From contig NZ_MTCM01000004.1 in NCBI RefSeq assembly GCF_002000245.1, positions 124,001 to 188,000 of the forward strand: 64,000 bases of DNA. Direction: 5' to 3'. Source of the stretch: Sphingobacterium sp. CZ-UAM. GTDB lineage: Bacteria; Bacteroidota; Bacteroidia; Sphingobacteriales; Sphingobacteriaceae. Each line of letters opens with the position of its first letter. Position 1 is the stretch's first letter. Shown piece by piece: positions 1 through 9,189 of the stretch. The translations under genes were made by a program, and so were the position numbers. The notes under the pieces are model-generated. The model searched no databases, had not been told where the DNA came from, and saw nothing but the letters and a program-made list of their open reading frames with translations.

Positions 1-400
1 CTAACTTCAGTAGGCGTAGTGTATTATTTGCCCGTGATACCCCTTCATAATACACTTCCCACATCGTGCTCAGATTATCATTAGAGCTATTGGGCGTATG
101 GAATTCGATCATATTCATATTGGGCTGATCCGTCGCTTCGGAGCCTTTATGTGCATTATCGGCTCCTACTTCACCAAATAACCATTGGCTCGGCGCAGAG
201 GAGTAATTTCCCCAGGTTCCATTCACATTTCCATTCATGATGCCGTAAGCTCCTATTAAAGATCCTTCGATCCCTTTGGAATTGACAACCTGACTTTCAG
301 GAAGCTCGCCCTGCGGATCTCTTTCCAGAAAAGATTTACCACATGAGCCCAATAACATCAATGATATACCTAGAACTGTAATTATATTTCTTTTTTTCAT
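1..400 (-). CDS. SusD/RagB-type outer-membrane lipoprotein, N-terminal part
   Basis: The gene starts at 400 and runs off the window edge; about 133 residues are visible. The N-terminus is a lipoprotein signal with lipobox LLGSC (Cys about residue 20), followed by FLERDPQG, an opening typical of SusD/RagB proteins. SusD proteins sit on the cell surface as a lid over a SusC transporter and bind the glycan or peptide substrate. It lies 33 bp downstream of the SusC gene on the same strand, so the two form the usual SusC-SusD pair. The visible part does not reveal the substrate. I translated this by hand because the frame has no stop inside the window. Confidence 0.9.
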   Translation of the reverse strand, partial: MKKRNIITVLGISLMLLGSCGKSFLERDPQGELPESQVVNSKGIEGSLIGAYGIMNGNVNGTWGNYSSAPSQWLFGEVGADNAHKGSEATDQPNMNMIEFHTPNSSNDNLSTMWEVYYEGVSRANNTLRLLKL

Positions 401-433
401 TTCTATCAAATTTTAACGTAATTCATTCCATGC

Positions 434-3400
434 TTAAAATCCAAGACTCACACCCAACATGTACTGACGAGCCTGCGGGTACACCCCAAAGTCAACACCC
501 AATGCGGAATATGTTGACGGTGTCGCACTGACTTCCGGATCCAACCCTTGATATTTCGTAATGGTAAACAGATTTGTGACTCCTATATAGGCTCTTAATT
601 TCGTTATGCCGGTATTTTTACCAAATACCTTGTTGGTATCAAAATTATATCCCACCTGAAGATTCTTTAACTTTAGAAAACTAGCATCCTGCACATAATA
701 GCTTGAAGACGCATATTCATAGGCCGAAGCATTGTTCACCTGCGATGGTATCATACTTGAAGGATTATTCTTCGCATCCCATGCATCCAGTACACGTTCA
801 CTTTTTTGTCCTCTAAATACACCGAAATCTGTGAAATAACGCGTGGCTTCATAGTTTTTATTTCCTTTTGATCCATAGAAATAAGCCATAAAATCAAAAT
901 TCTTGTACCCCGCATTGATATTTAATGAATACACAAAATCAGGATGAGGACTGCCGATTATTGTACGGTCATTGGCATCAATTTTTCCATCACCATTAAC
1001 ATCTTCATATTTGAGTGCCCCCGCTCTGGATTTTCCATCTTCATACTTCGCGACCGATGTGTTGGCCATATCCGCCTCAGAATAGATTCCGATTACCTTA
1101 TAGCCATAGAAAGAACCTATTGCTTCACCTGGCTTAAGGATCGAGGTTTCCATACTTCTAAAACTTCCATAGACCTGTTGGCTAACAGAAGGGGCCAATG
1201 ATACAATCTTATTGACATTCCGTGAGATCGTACCTGACAAATCCAGCGTAAAGGCGCTCTCCTGACGTCTGCCATAATGATAATTTAAAGACAGTTCGAT
1301 CCCTTTATTTTCCATATCACCGATGTTGACATACGGTGATGCGGCACGACCTGCCGCAACTGCCGGCAAAGGAAGTAGGTACAACATATCTTTGGTTTTT
1401 TTATTATACCAGTCGAAGGATCCATCAAAATCACCTTGCAATAAGGTAAAGTCCAAACCAAGGTTCAACGCGGAGACTTGCTCCCATTTAACATCTGGGT
1501 TGCGATAAGCATTATGCCACATTCCTGAGGCCAGATTTCCGTCGATCGGATAAGATGAGGAGTTAATTGCGACCTGATAACGATCTAAGTATTGGTTGGC
1601 GGGAATACGTTGATTTCCCGTAACCCCATAGCCGGCCCGGATTTTCAGATCAGAAAGCCAAGATATACCTTTCATAAATTCCTCTTGGGATAAACGCCAG
1701 GCTGCACTTGCTCCCGGAAAAGTACCATATTTGTTGTTCGATCCAAAATTGGACGAACCGTCCCGACGTACTGTCGCACTCAAGATATAACGATCTTTGA
1801 ATGAATAGTCAACTTTTCCAAAAATAGAGAATAAGGAACCTACAGAACCACCACCTTCACTCACACGGCCTGTTGATGCCGCATCCAGATAAAGGTAATC
1901 CAGGGTCGACATGGTAAAGAATCCATTTCCTTTACCCCTGATCTGTCTATTTCTATTCTGGATAGCTTCGGTACCTGCTAAGATCGCCAAACTGTGATCT
2001 TCATTAAATGTGGCTTTATAATTTAAGGTATTTGTCCAGGTCCATTCTTTATTTAATCCAAAATATTCATTAATTCCATTGTTAAAACTTCCCTCTGTAA
2101 ATTCCGGATTCGGATATGTATAGGATATACCGTTGTAGTTTTCATACTTCATACCAAAACTACTGCGGAATGTTAGCCCGGAAAAGATATCATATTCCCC
2201 AAATACATTTCCAAAGAACATATTGCTCTTATTCTTATTATCCTTTGCGCGATAGGCAATAGCAACAGGATTTTCACCGTTACCAAACTGTCCACCCACA
2301 GATCCCGCGAAATTTCCGCCCATATCATAGACTGGAATAATATTATGGATACGATAAGCAAAACCAAGGGCACTTCCCTCACCGATATAGTCACCTGCGG
2401 TATTTGTATTCACCCCGACCCCGAAACCTTCTGTGAAACTATATTGCATATTTTCTCCAAAACGCAACTTGTTATTGAATGCAGAAAACCGTGTATTTGA
2501 GCGAAGATTATATTTTTCAAAGCCAGTATGGATAATCGTACCCTTTTGTTTCAGATAGCCTCCCGAAATGGCATAAGAAGCGTTCTCTCCACCGCCAAGC
2601 ACACTTAACTGATGAGATTGTGTGGGCGCATTTTGGGATAATGCATCAAACCAGTTTGTACCCGCCTTATTTGCTTTTGTGATCTGAAAGAAGTCAGCAC
2701 GGCTATTGGCGTCAAATTTATACTTCGACATGTCGATATCAGCATCTGTAATCACATCTTTCCCACCTACTTTCGGACCGTTTATAAGATAATCAGGCAA
2801 CTTTTTACTTTCGCCGTTTAATAAATTTTCGATATCCAAGGTCTGTTGCGGAGACAACATCTTTGGAAAACGGGAGCTGTTTGGTACTTGTACACCATAG
2901 TAAGAATCAAGGTTAAATTGAGGTTTTCCCTCCTTGCCGATCTTTGTGGTAATGATAACCACACCATTATTTGCACGTGAACCATAGATAGAGGCTGCTG
3001 AGGCATCTTTCAGCACCTGCATGGATTCGATATCGCTTTGATTAAGCCAACTTAATTTTCCTTCATAAGGAACACCATCTATAATATAAAGCGGTTCATT
3101 ATTGTTGATCGTACTGTAACCCCGAATCTTAATCTGTGGGGTTGATCCCGGTGCACCATCCACAACAATCTGAACGCCCGTCGCCCGTCCCTGCATAGAT
3201 TCTACAGCACTGGCTGCGGGGGTTGTTTTAAGGTCTTTTACGCTAACAACCGCAACAGCACCTGTCAGATCCTTCTTGCGTTGAGCGGAATAACCGGTAA
3301 CCACAACCTCTTCTAATGCCCCTTCAGTAGAATTTAATGAAATGGCCAAATCCGCCTTTCCTGAGACGGTAATTTCAGCGCTTGAGTAACCGATGTAACT

Positions 3401-3739
3401 AACGACCAAAACATCACCAACCTTTCCCTGGATCGTAAATGCCCCATCCGCATCGGTTGATGTTCCTTTACTGGTCCCTTTGATTTTAACTGATACCCCG
3501 GTAATCACCTGGCCTGTCGCAGCATCTTTCACTACTCCCTTAATAGGTATCTCCTGTAAACCTTTCGTTTTCACTAGTGAAACGACTTCAACTCGACCAT
3601 GAGCAACAGCTCCTTTGGCAGACACCTGAGCAGTCATTCCGCCTGCGATGAGAAGAGAACTCATCAGCAAGAACCTCTTATTGAACTTTTGGCCCAATAT
3701 GAGATCAAAACAGCAATTTTTGTCCGTTTTTTTCATCAT
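434..3739 (-). CDS. SusC/RagA-family TonB-linked outer-membrane transporter
   Basis: This 1101-residue protein is normal length for SusC. It has an N-terminal export signal (hydrophobic stretch about residues 22-40), then a carboxypeptidase-regulatory-like beta domain (about 64-135, with GVVKDAATGQVITGV), the SusC signature EEVVVTGY (143-150), a plug domain and a long beta-barrel ending in a short aromatic terminus (GVSLGF). Such proteins import large nutrients across the outer membrane using TonB energy. The gene is followed 33 bp later by the SusD partner. Two ATG codons are adjacent at the start; either could be used. No sigma/anti-sigma pair is visible next to it, and the upstream 417 bp is shared with the divergent mqnC gene. 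The substrate is unknown. Confidence 0.95.
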   Translation of the reverse strand: MMKKTDKNCCFDLILGQKFNKRFLLMSSLLIAGGMTAQVSAKGAVAHGRVEVVSLVKTKGLQEIPIKGVVKDAATGQVITGVSVKIKGTSKGTSTDADGAFTIQGKVGDVLVVSYIGYSSAEITVSGKADLAISLNSTEGALEEVVVTGYSAQRKKDLTGAVAVVSVKDLKTTPAASAVESMQGRATGVQIVVDGAPGSTPQIKIRGYSTINNNEPLYIIDGVPYEGKLSWLNQSDIESMQVLKDASAASIYGSRANNGVVIITTKIGKEGKPQFNLDSYYGVQVPNSSRFPKMLSPQQTLDIENLLNGESKKLPDYLINGPKVGGKDVITDADIDMSKYKFDANSRADFFQITKANKAGTNWFDALSQNAPTQSHQLSVLGGGENASYAISGGYLKQKGTIIHTGFEKYNLRSNTRFSAFNNKLRFGENMQYSFTEGFGVGVNTNTAGDYIGEGSALGFAYRIHNIIPVYDMGGNFAGSVGGQFGNGENPVAIAYRAKDNKNKSNMFFGNVFGEYDIFSGLTFRSSFGMKYENYNGISYTYPNPEFTEGSFNNGINEYFGLNKEWTWTNTLNYKATFNEDHSLAILAGTEAIQNRNRQIRGKGNGFFTMSTLDYLYLDAASTGRVSEGGGSVGSLFSIFGKVDYSFKDRYILSATVRRDGSSNFGSNNKYGTFPGASAAWRLSQEEFMKGISWLSDLKIRAGYGVTGNQRIPANQYLDRYQVAINSSSYPIDGNLASGMWHNAYRNPDVKWEQVSALNLGLDFTLLQGDFDGSFDWYNKKTKDMLYLLPLPAVAAGRAASPYVNIGDMENKGIELSLNYHYGRRQESAFTLDLSGTISRNVNKIVSLAPSVSQQVYGSFRSMETSILKPGEAIGSFYGYKVIGIYSEADMANTSVAKYEDGKSRAGALKYEDVNGDGKIDANDRTIIGSPHPDFVYSLNINAGYKNFDFMAYFYGSKGNKNYEATRYFTDFGVFRGQKSERVLDAWDAKNNPSSMIPSQVNNASAYEYASSSYYVQDASFLKLKNLQVGYNFDTNKVFGKNTGITKLRAYIGVTNLFTITKYQGLDPEVSATPSTYSALGVDFGVYPQARQYMLGVSLGF

Positions 3740-4146
3740 AATTTTAAATAGGTGGTTTAAAAAATTTATGTTTATTTATTTGTTTGTCTATTTTTGGTAT
3801 TGGTTTATTTTAAGTTTTGGTCGTTTAGCCCTACCAGAAACAACATGCGTTGCTACTGACTATGAGCTACTTTGGTTATCATTTTTCAATTTCAGCTTGG
3901 TTATTTTCCAGAAATGTTAAAATCTGTTAAATAAATGTAAAGAATAAAAAATATAAAAAAAAGAAAATTTACACTTTAAATCGCAAAAAGCTATAAATCA
4001 GGTTATTGTATTTCCTACACTAAGCCTACCATCAATACTTTTGTTACAAAATAAAGTTCGACAAATTGGGGTGATTTATTTTGAGTGTATATAAAGCATG
4101 AATGTCAAATATTCGCCAAATACATTTAAATACGCTAAAAGGTACT
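3740..4146. other. Intergenic region between divergent susC and mqnC
   Basis: About 400 bp of AT-rich DNA separates the two divergent genes. I see no credible ORF. It must hold the promoter for the SusC/SusD pair; I could not find a clear TAnnTTTG box on the minus strand. Confidence 0.5.
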
Positions 4147-4154
4147 TATATTTG
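4147..4154 (+). promoter_or_regulatory. -7 promoter box TATATTTG of mqnC
   Basis: TATATTTG matches the Bacteroidota -7 consensus TAnnTTTG. It ends only 5 nt before the ATG at 4160, so the transcript would be nearly or fully leaderless if this box is used. No good TTTG sits 19 nt upstream. Confidence 0.45.
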
Positions 4155-4159
4155 TTTTG

Positions 4160-5284
4160 ATGAATGTAAGTAGTTTATTAGAACGGGCGCTCCGATTTGA
4201 GTTCCTTTCCAAGGAAGAGGGTGTATTTTTATATCACAATGCACCTACAGCTGATTTGACTTTCGTAGCCAATGAATTGCGCAAGATACAAGTACCACAT
4301 GGCAAGGTAACCTGGCAGATCGACAGAAATGTAAATACGACGAATGTTTGTGTTGCAAACTGCAAGTTCTGCAATTTTTTTCGTCGCCCCGGTCATGAAG
4401 ACAGTTACATCACCGATATCGAGAGTTACAAACAAAAGATCGAAGAGACCTTTAAATATGGCGGCGATCAACTTTTATTACAAGGAGGTCACCACCCTGA
4501 TTTAGGTATTGAATTCTATAAAAATCTATACAAACAGTTAAAGGAACTTTACCCTACACTGAAACTCCACTCACTCGGTCCACCGGAAATTGCCCATATT
4601 TCGAAACTGGAAAATATGAGCCATATCGATGTACTGACTCAGCTGAAAGAAGCGGGGCTGGATTCATTGCCTGGAGCCGGCGCTGAGATTCTTAATGATC
4701 GCGTGCGACGTTTGATATCCAAAGGAAAATGTGGTGGTAAGGAATGGCTTGATGTAATGCGTGCGGCGCATAAGATCAATTTGCCGACTTCGGCCACGAT
4801 GATGTTCGGTCATATCGAAACCATAGAAGAGCGTTTCGAACATCTGGTATGGATCAGAGAAGTGCAAGATGAAAAACCCGAAGATTCTTATGGTTTTATT
4901 GCCTTTATTCCCTGGCCTTTCCAGGATGATGGCACATTATTAAAAAGACTTCGCGGCATCACCAACGATGTAACCAGTGAAGAATATATCCGTATGATTG
5001 CACTAAGCCGGATCATGTTACCGAATATCAAAAATATTCAGGCCTCTTGGCTTACGGTTGGAAAACGTACTGCCCAGCTATGTTTACATGCTGGAGCAAA
5101 CGATTTTGGATCTATTATGATCGAAGAAAATGTCGTTTCGGCAGCGGGGGCGCCCCATAGGTTTACTTCCAGATCTATACAGGAAGCTATTTTAGAAGCC
5201 GGTTTTGAACCACAGTTGAGAACACAAAAATATGATTTCAGAGAACTGCCTGCTCATATGGTCGAACAGGTCATTAACTATTAA
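4160..5284 (+). CDS. mqnC: Dehypoxanthine futalosine cyclase (radical SAM), menaquinone synthesis
   Basis: MqnC converts dehypoxanthine futalosine to cyclic dehypoxanthine futalosine in the futalosine route to menaquinone. The radical SAM cluster motif CVANCKFC supplies Cys 64, 68 and 71. Further family landmarks are LLLQGGHHPDLGIEFY, SLPGAGAEIL and TSATMMFGHIET. Length (374 residues) fits the family, and these motifs favour MqnC over MqnE or CofH, which share the fold. A TTG lies just upstream, but the ATG at 4160 is the natural start. scpB follows after 9 bp, so they are probably co-transcribed although functionally unrelated. Confidence 0.92.
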   Translation: MNVSSLLERALRFEFLSKEEGVFLYHNAPTADLTFVANELRKIQVPHGKVTWQIDRNVNTTNVCVANCKFCNFFRRPGHEDSYITDIESYKQKIEETFKYGGDQLLLQGGHHPDLGIEFYKNLYKQLKELYPTLKLHSLGPPEIAHISKLENMSHIDVLTQLKEAGLDSLPGAGAEILNDRVRRLISKGKCGGKEWLDVMRAAHKINLPTSATMMFGHIETIEERFEHLVWIREVQDEKPEDSYGFIAFIPWPFQDDGTLLKRLRGITNDVTSEEYIRMIALSRIMLPNIKNIQASWLTVGKRTAQLCLHAGANDFGSIMIEENVVSAAGAPHRFTSRSIQEAILEAGFEPQLRTQKYDFRELPAHMVEQVINY

Positions 5285-5293
5285 TACCCTACA

Positions 5294-5854
5294 TTGAAAG
5301 ACGTCATTAGAAATATTGAAGCAATTATTTTTGCTTCTGCGGAAGGAATAGATCTTGCCGACATCAAACAGATTCTACAGGAGGCTTTGGCTATTGAAGT
5401 ATCGAAAGAAGAGCTACGTGAATTGATTAAAAAGATAGAAGACAAATATCAGGATGAAGATCATGTATTGGAATTGCGGTATATCAATAATTCGTATCAG
5501 TTTTTGACCAAAGCGGTCTATCATGAGGCGATACAGCAATTACAAAATCATAACAACAAACGCAAGCTCAGTCAATCGGCTTTAGAAACACTTGCCATCA
5601 TCGCCTATAGGCAGCCAATTACCAAGCTGGAGGTCGAACAGATCAGAGGGGTCAGCTGTGATTATTCTATTCAGAGACTACTGGAAAAGAAATTGATCAA
5701 AATAGCTGGAAAGGCAGATACCATAGGTAAACCATTACTGTATGCAACCAGCCAACAATTTATGGATCACTTTGGAATCAACGGCGTTCGCGACCTTCCG
5801 CAACTAAAAGATATCGTTACGGAAGATAACGCAATTGGTGAAACAAATGAGTAA
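5294..5854 (+). CDS. scpB: Segregation and condensation protein B
   Basis: ScpB works with ScpA and SMC in chromosome condensation. The 186-residue protein opens with IEAIIFASAEGI and contains the winged-helix signature SQSALETLAIIAYRQPIT (about residues 92-110) and IRGVSCDYSIQRLLEK, all characteristic of ScpB. The start must be TTG at 5294, because no in-frame ATG or GTG lies between it and the end of mqnC at 5284. The 9-bp spacing suggests translational coupling to mqnC, and a weak start codon would keep its level low. No scpA is in the window. Confidence 0.9.
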   Translation: MKDVIRNIEAIIFASAEGIDLADIKQILQEALAIEVSKEELRELIKKIEDKYQDEDHVLELRYINNSYQFLTKAVYHEAIQQLQNHNNKRKLSQSALETLAIIAYRQPITKLEVEQIRGVSCDYSIQRLLEKKLIKIAGKADTIGKPLLYATSQQFMDHFGINGVRDLPQLKDIVTEDNAIGETNE

Positions 5855-6007
5855 ATAAAATAAAATAAATTTTTATTTTCAAAAAACAGTTCAACATATT
5901 GATTAACAGAAAAATAAAGGGCGATATTTTTTTAAAAAAAAGTTTTAAAAAATAGTTTTCTTCTCTAATTTTACAACATTGAATAAAAAACAATAAAGCA
6001 TTATTTT

Positions 6008-6163
6008 ATGAACACGGCAATATTAGCTAACGAAGATCTTGAAGAAGTAAAATTCGCGTCTTTCAATGGACCTGATGACGATGATGATGATTTCGATAAC
6101 GATGATTTCGAAATCTCAGAAATTGAAGGATTAGATGACTTCGATGATGACGATGAATTTTAA
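6008..6163 (+). CDS. Very small aspartate-rich protein, unknown function
   Basis: This 51-residue ORF begins with ATG at 6008 and ends at TAA 6161-6163. By my count it has 16 Asp, 7 Glu and a single Lys, so nearly half the residues are acidic; a run of six Asp occupies residues 23-28. There is no signal peptide or membrane segment, so it should be cytosolic and disordered. It stands alone, with 153 bp of AT-rich DNA upstream and a strong terminator at 6208-6250 just downstream, which supports it being a real transcription unit. Possible roles are metal binding, nucleic-acid mimicry or partner binding, but nothing in the sequence decides. I do not recognise a named family. Confidence 0.6.
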   Translation: MNTAILANEDLEEVKFASFNGPDDDDDDFDNDDFEISEIEGLDDFDDDDEF

Positions 6164-6207
6164 TATTTAGTGCATATAACACTACCTATTAAAGCCAGAG
6201 AATCATT

Positions 6208-6250
6208 AAAACAATAAGGCGTTCAATCAAATTGAACGCCTTATTGTTTT
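6208..6250. terminator. Bidirectional rho-independent terminator
   Basis: Perfect 20-bp arms (6208-6227 and 6231-6250) are separated by a CAA loop, with A-rich and T-rich ends. It lies between the plus-strand acidic-protein gene and the minus-strand thioredoxin operon and can stop both. Confidence 0.9.
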
Positions 6251-6259
6251 ACCATCGAT

Positions 6260-6556
6260 TTACTTTGCCTGGTCGATCAACTTATGCAATTCCATCTTTG
6301 GGATCATCCCACTCTGACGCCATAGCTGTTGTCCATTTTTAAACAAGATAAAAGTAGGTACCCCACTCACTTTATAAATGGAGGCTATTTTCGGATTTTT
6401 ATCCACATCTATTTTGATAATAGATAGATCCTCCTGATAAAATTCTTTTACCTCCTGTAACACCGGCGCCATTGTTTGGCATGGACCGCACCACGTTGCA
6501 AAAAAATCCACTAAAACCAGCGAATTTGATTGAATAATCTGGTCAAAAGTTGCCAT
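6260..6556 (-). CDS. trxA: Thioredoxin
   Basis: A 98-residue single-domain thioredoxin with the redox motif WCGPC (Cys 23 and 26) and the conserved cis-proline in GVPTF. It has no signal peptide, so it should act in the cytosol reducing protein disulfides. It is the last gene of a three-gene minus-strand operon, 3 bp after the rhodanese gene. The linkage to an exported rhodanese suggests thiol or sulfur chemistry, though the compartments differ. A genome may carry several such thioredoxins, so this need not be the main one. Confidence 0.92.
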   Translation of the reverse strand: MATFDQIIQSNSLVLVDFFATWCGPCQTMAPVLQEVKEFYQEDLSIIKIDVDKNPKIASIYKVSGVPTFILFKNGQQLWRQSGMIPKMELHKLIDQAK

Positions 6557-6559
6557 TAC

Positions 6560-7288
6560 TTAATTCTCCTTTATTTCCTCTTTCAATGCCTTATATCCAC
6601 CCTGAATATTGCATATATTTTTAAATCCCTTTGCACGCAAAATAGAAACCGCAACCGCACTACGATATCCCGATTGGCAATGCACATAGAGCGGCATATT
6701 ATCTTTTTCTAGCGTGTTACCAAAATTAGCGAAATCTATTAACGGAATGTTCATTGCATTGTCAATATGTCCTTTATCAAATTCTTTCACTGTCCTCACA
6801 TCCACAATATGACCTGAACCTGATCTTTTTCCAAATTTTCCGGCACTCAGATTTGTGATTGAATCGGTAGATTCCAGTCTCTTCCAACCATCTATCCCGC
6901 TATCCAATACCCCCATAGCACCGGTATATCCCAACTGCGATAAACGCTCAGCCACTGTAAAACGATCCTGATCCTCAGCAACAATGAGGAGCTTTTGTTT
7001 TTTATCAGGGATAACCTGTTCCAAAAAAGTATCAAATGGCCCCTTAAAACCGATATTGACAGACCCTGGAATAAAACCTTTTAGGAAGTCATCACCCGAA
7101 CGTGTATCCAAAACAAGTACAGAATGTTGTTTGCGTAGTTTTTTAAATTGCTTCAAAGAAAGTAAGGGCAACTCAACTATGTGGTGATGTGACTCTTGCT
7201 GCTTTATATTGAACGCTGCATTCGCTGGCAGAGCACTGGTACATATCAAGGTCGCACCCAGCAAGGCGGCTACTAAAATTCTGTTCAT
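6560..7288 (-). CDS. Exported tandem-rhodanese protein
   Basis: The 242-residue protein has a signal peptide (residues 1-25, cleaved near ANA-A) and two rhodanese-like domains. The second (about 155-242) has an intact active-site loop CQSGYR with Cys 204. In the first (about 40-140) the loop position reads VAEDQD and has no cysteine, so it is probably non-catalytic, as is common in tandem rhodaneses. Rhodaneses carry sulfur as a persulfide, for example moving it from thiosulfate to an acceptor. The gene sits between the GH25 muramidase gene (8-bp gap) and thioredoxin (3-bp gap). The periplasm is the likely location. Confidence 0.85.
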   Translation of the reverse strand: MNRILVAALLGATLICTSALPANAAFNIKQQESHHHIVELPLLSLKQFKKLRKQHSVLVLDTRSGDDFLKGFIPGSVNIGFKGPFDTFLEQVIPDKKQKLLIVAEDQDRFTVAERLSQLGYTGAMGVLDSGIDGWKRLESTDSITNLSAGKFGKRSGSGHIVDVRTVKEFDKGHIDNAMNIPLIDFANFGNTLEKDNMPLYVHCQSGYRSAVAVSILRAKGFKNICNIQGGYKALKEEIKEN

Positions 7289-7296
7289 TTTATTTA

Positions 7297-8145
7297 CTAT
7301 TTAAAGGGGATAAGTAATTTTTCCAATTCCGTTATTTTACCATTATAGATATTCAAATCGACATTTCCACGGATACCGGTTACTGTGCCTTTTTCCGAAA
7401 ACTGCCAAAATGCCCAATGGTCTTTTGGATTTTCGATCCAAAAATTGTAGTTCGCGATCCAGAGGGTATAATTCGCGAATTCCTTTTCCAAAAAATCACT
7501 ATAGAATTTATCTCCGGAGTACAGGATGGGTTTAACTTTATAATGCGCTTCCACCTCATCGAGCCAGCGTTTTAATCCCACTTTCAAACTATCCATGGAT
7601 TGCTGTTTCGGATGTTCTTCGATATCTAGTACAGGAGGTAGATCACCTGGATTGAGTCTTACTTTCCGAATGAAATTCTTTGCTTGTTTAACCGAATTTT
7701 CATTAGGCCTAAAGTAGTGATATGCACCCCGTAAAATTGCCCGATTATGTATTTTGGACCAATTGCGACTAAATTTATCATCTACCCCTTTCTCCCCCAT
7801 TGTTGCCCGGATAAATACAAAGTCGATAGGAAATTGGTCGTTGATCGTATTCACTTTCTGCCAATCAATATCTTCCTGATAGGTCGAAACATCAATACCA
7901 AAGACCTTATCATCGTGCTTACTCATTATTTCGATGTTTCGAATATCATATTTAGCCTCCTTCGCCAGCGCTTTATTTTTGGATGTTGCTACGCGGAAGT
8001 AGTAGATAATTCCAGCTTTATAATGCCAGGCAACAAGCCCTAAGAAAAACACAAGCATTCCCACGATCATCCAGATCCATCTGGTTTCCTGAGGTTGCTG
8101 TTTCTTCCTAGCGGTTTTCGTTCGTTTCGATTGCTGTTGCGGCAT
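7297..8145 (-). CDS. GH25-family muramidase (lysozyme), membrane-anchored
   Basis: The catalytic domain (about residues 80-282) has the GH25 landmarks FGIDVSTYQ, where D85 is the conserved acid, PPVLDIEEH and VDLNIYNG. GH25 enzymes cleave the beta-1,4 bond of peptidoglycan. A short basic N-terminus is followed by one membrane segment (about 22-42), so the domain should face the periplasm as a type II membrane protein. I chose the ATG at 8145 (MPQQQSKR); the longer frame would run into the promoter of the divergent bestrophin gene and adds a poor N-terminus. It is the first gene of the operon with rhodanese and thioredoxin. Cell-wall remodelling is more likely than defence. Confidence 0.87.
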   Translation of the reverse strand: MPQQQSKRTKTARKKQQPQETRWIWMIVGMLVFFLGLVAWHYKAGIIYYFRVATSKNKALAKEAKYDIRNIEIMSKHDDKVFGIDVSTYQEDIDWQKVNTINDQFPIDFVFIRATMGEKGVDDKFSRNWSKIHNRAILRGAYHYFRPNENSVKQAKNFIRKVRLNPGDLPPVLDIEEHPKQQSMDSLKVGLKRWLDEVEAHYKVKPILYSGDKFYSDFLEKEFANYTLWIANYNFWIENPKDHWAFWQFSEKGTVTGIRGNVDLNIYNGKITELEKLLIPFK

Positions 8146-8200
8146 ACAGGATGAAGTTACGGGAATCGCAATTAACTCGCAAAATTTTCGTAACAATTTA

Positions 8201-8208
8201 TATTTTTG
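8201..8208 (+). promoter_or_regulatory. -7 promoter box TATTTTTG of the bestrophin-like gene
   Basis: Matches TAnnTTTG and ends 3 nt before the ATG at 8212. If active, the message would be essentially leaderless. No TTTG at the ideal 19-nt distance. Confidence 0.4.
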
Positions 8209-8211
8209 TAT

Positions 8212-9096
8212 ATGATCGTATACAACCCTAAAGACTGGCTTTCAGCAACTTTCAAATTACATAAATCAGACACTTTTAAAAAACTGTTACCATTTCTTAT
8301 TTTAATCGCTATCTACTCATGGGGTATTGCGTACCTTGAGCTGGAATACCTCAAATTAAGTGAGCGGAGTTGGGTCAAAAATATTACGATTGTTCATAAT
8401 CTATTAGGTTTCGTCATCTCTTTACTATTAGTCTTTAGGACGAACACAGCTTATGACCGTTGGTGGGAGGCCCGCAAGCAATGGGGCACGTTGACGAATG
8501 TCAGTCGGGCCTTTGCGTATAAGCTCAACGCCATTCTTGATGAAGAAGACAAGGTCAACCGTAGCTTCTTTCGAAAAAGTATCCCGCTCTTCGCAGAAAC
8601 CTTGTACGATTTTTTGCGATCCGACTACACCAAATTTATGCTCGATGAAAATGAGCATCCCGAACTTAAATCATTGGACAACAAGAAACATGGTCCGAAT
8701 CAGGTTTCCAATATGATTTTTCAGAAGATAAACCAGCTCTATAAGGAAGGTATAGTCAGTGGAGACCAATTGATCATACTCAACGAAGAGCTGGTGTCCA
8801 TGACCAATGTTTGTGGCGCCTGTGAGCGGATTAAGAATACGCCAATACCATTAGCATATAGTGCGTTTATTAAGAAGTTCATCATCTTCTATACGATGAC
8901 ACTTCCCGTAGGCTATGTTTTTTCAATCGGATATTTTGTTGTTGTTGCCGTTCCGTTTATCCTGTATGTGTTAGCTTCACTCGAGTTGATCGGAGAATCT
9001 ATAGAGGAGCCCTTTGGTATAGACCAGGACGATCTACCTATCGATAAAATAGCTGCGAATATCAAAAAACACTGCCTTGAAATTATCCCAGCGTAG
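8212..9096 (+). CDS. Bestrophin-family anion channel (YneE/UPF0187-like)
   Basis: A 294-residue membrane protein with two N-terminal hydrophobic segments (about 22-45 and 58-76), the family signature RTNTAYDRWWEARKQWG, and a second hydrophobic pair near residues 220-260 followed by SIEEPFGIDQDD. Bacterial bestrophin homologues form pentameric ion channels. The ATG at 8212 is preferred over a TTG two codons upstream. A second, more distant family member lies at 22390-23412. The gene stands alone and is divergent from the GH25 operon. Confidence 0.85.
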   Translation: MIVYNPKDWLSATFKLHKSDTFKKLLPFLILIAIYSWGIAYLELEYLKLSERSWVKNITIVHNLLGFVISLLLVFRTNTAYDRWWEARKQWGTLTNVSRAFAYKLNAILDEEDKVNRSFFRKSIPLFAETLYDFLRSDYTKFMLDENEHPELKSLDNKKHGPNQVSNMIFQKINQLYKEGIVSGDQLIILNEELVSMTNVCGACERIKNTPIPLAYSAFIKKFIIFYTMTLPVGYVFSIGYFVVVAVPFILYVLASLELIGESIEEPFGIDQDDLPIDKIAANIKKHCLEIIPA

Positions 9097-9154
9097 TATT
9101 TTTAAAATAATCTAGCTCATTTTCAAACCATAAGACATCGTCGCAAAAATAAGT

Positions 9155-9185
9155 TTTGCAAATCTATTCAGAATTTCTACTTTTG
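9155..9185 (+). promoter_or_regulatory. Promoter of first tRNA-Ser: TTTG-N19-TACTTTTG
   Basis: TTTG at 9155-9158, exactly 19 nt, then TACTTTTG at 9178-9185: a textbook Bacteroidota housekeeping promoter. The mature tRNA begins 5 nt later. The same arrangement is repeated before the second copy. Confidence 0.85.
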
Positions 9186-9189
9186 TCGC

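Noticed and set aside
944..3006. Several frames of 60-90 codons on both strands inside the SusC gene.
   Set aside because: They are shadows of a long, intact SusC reading frame with full domain content.
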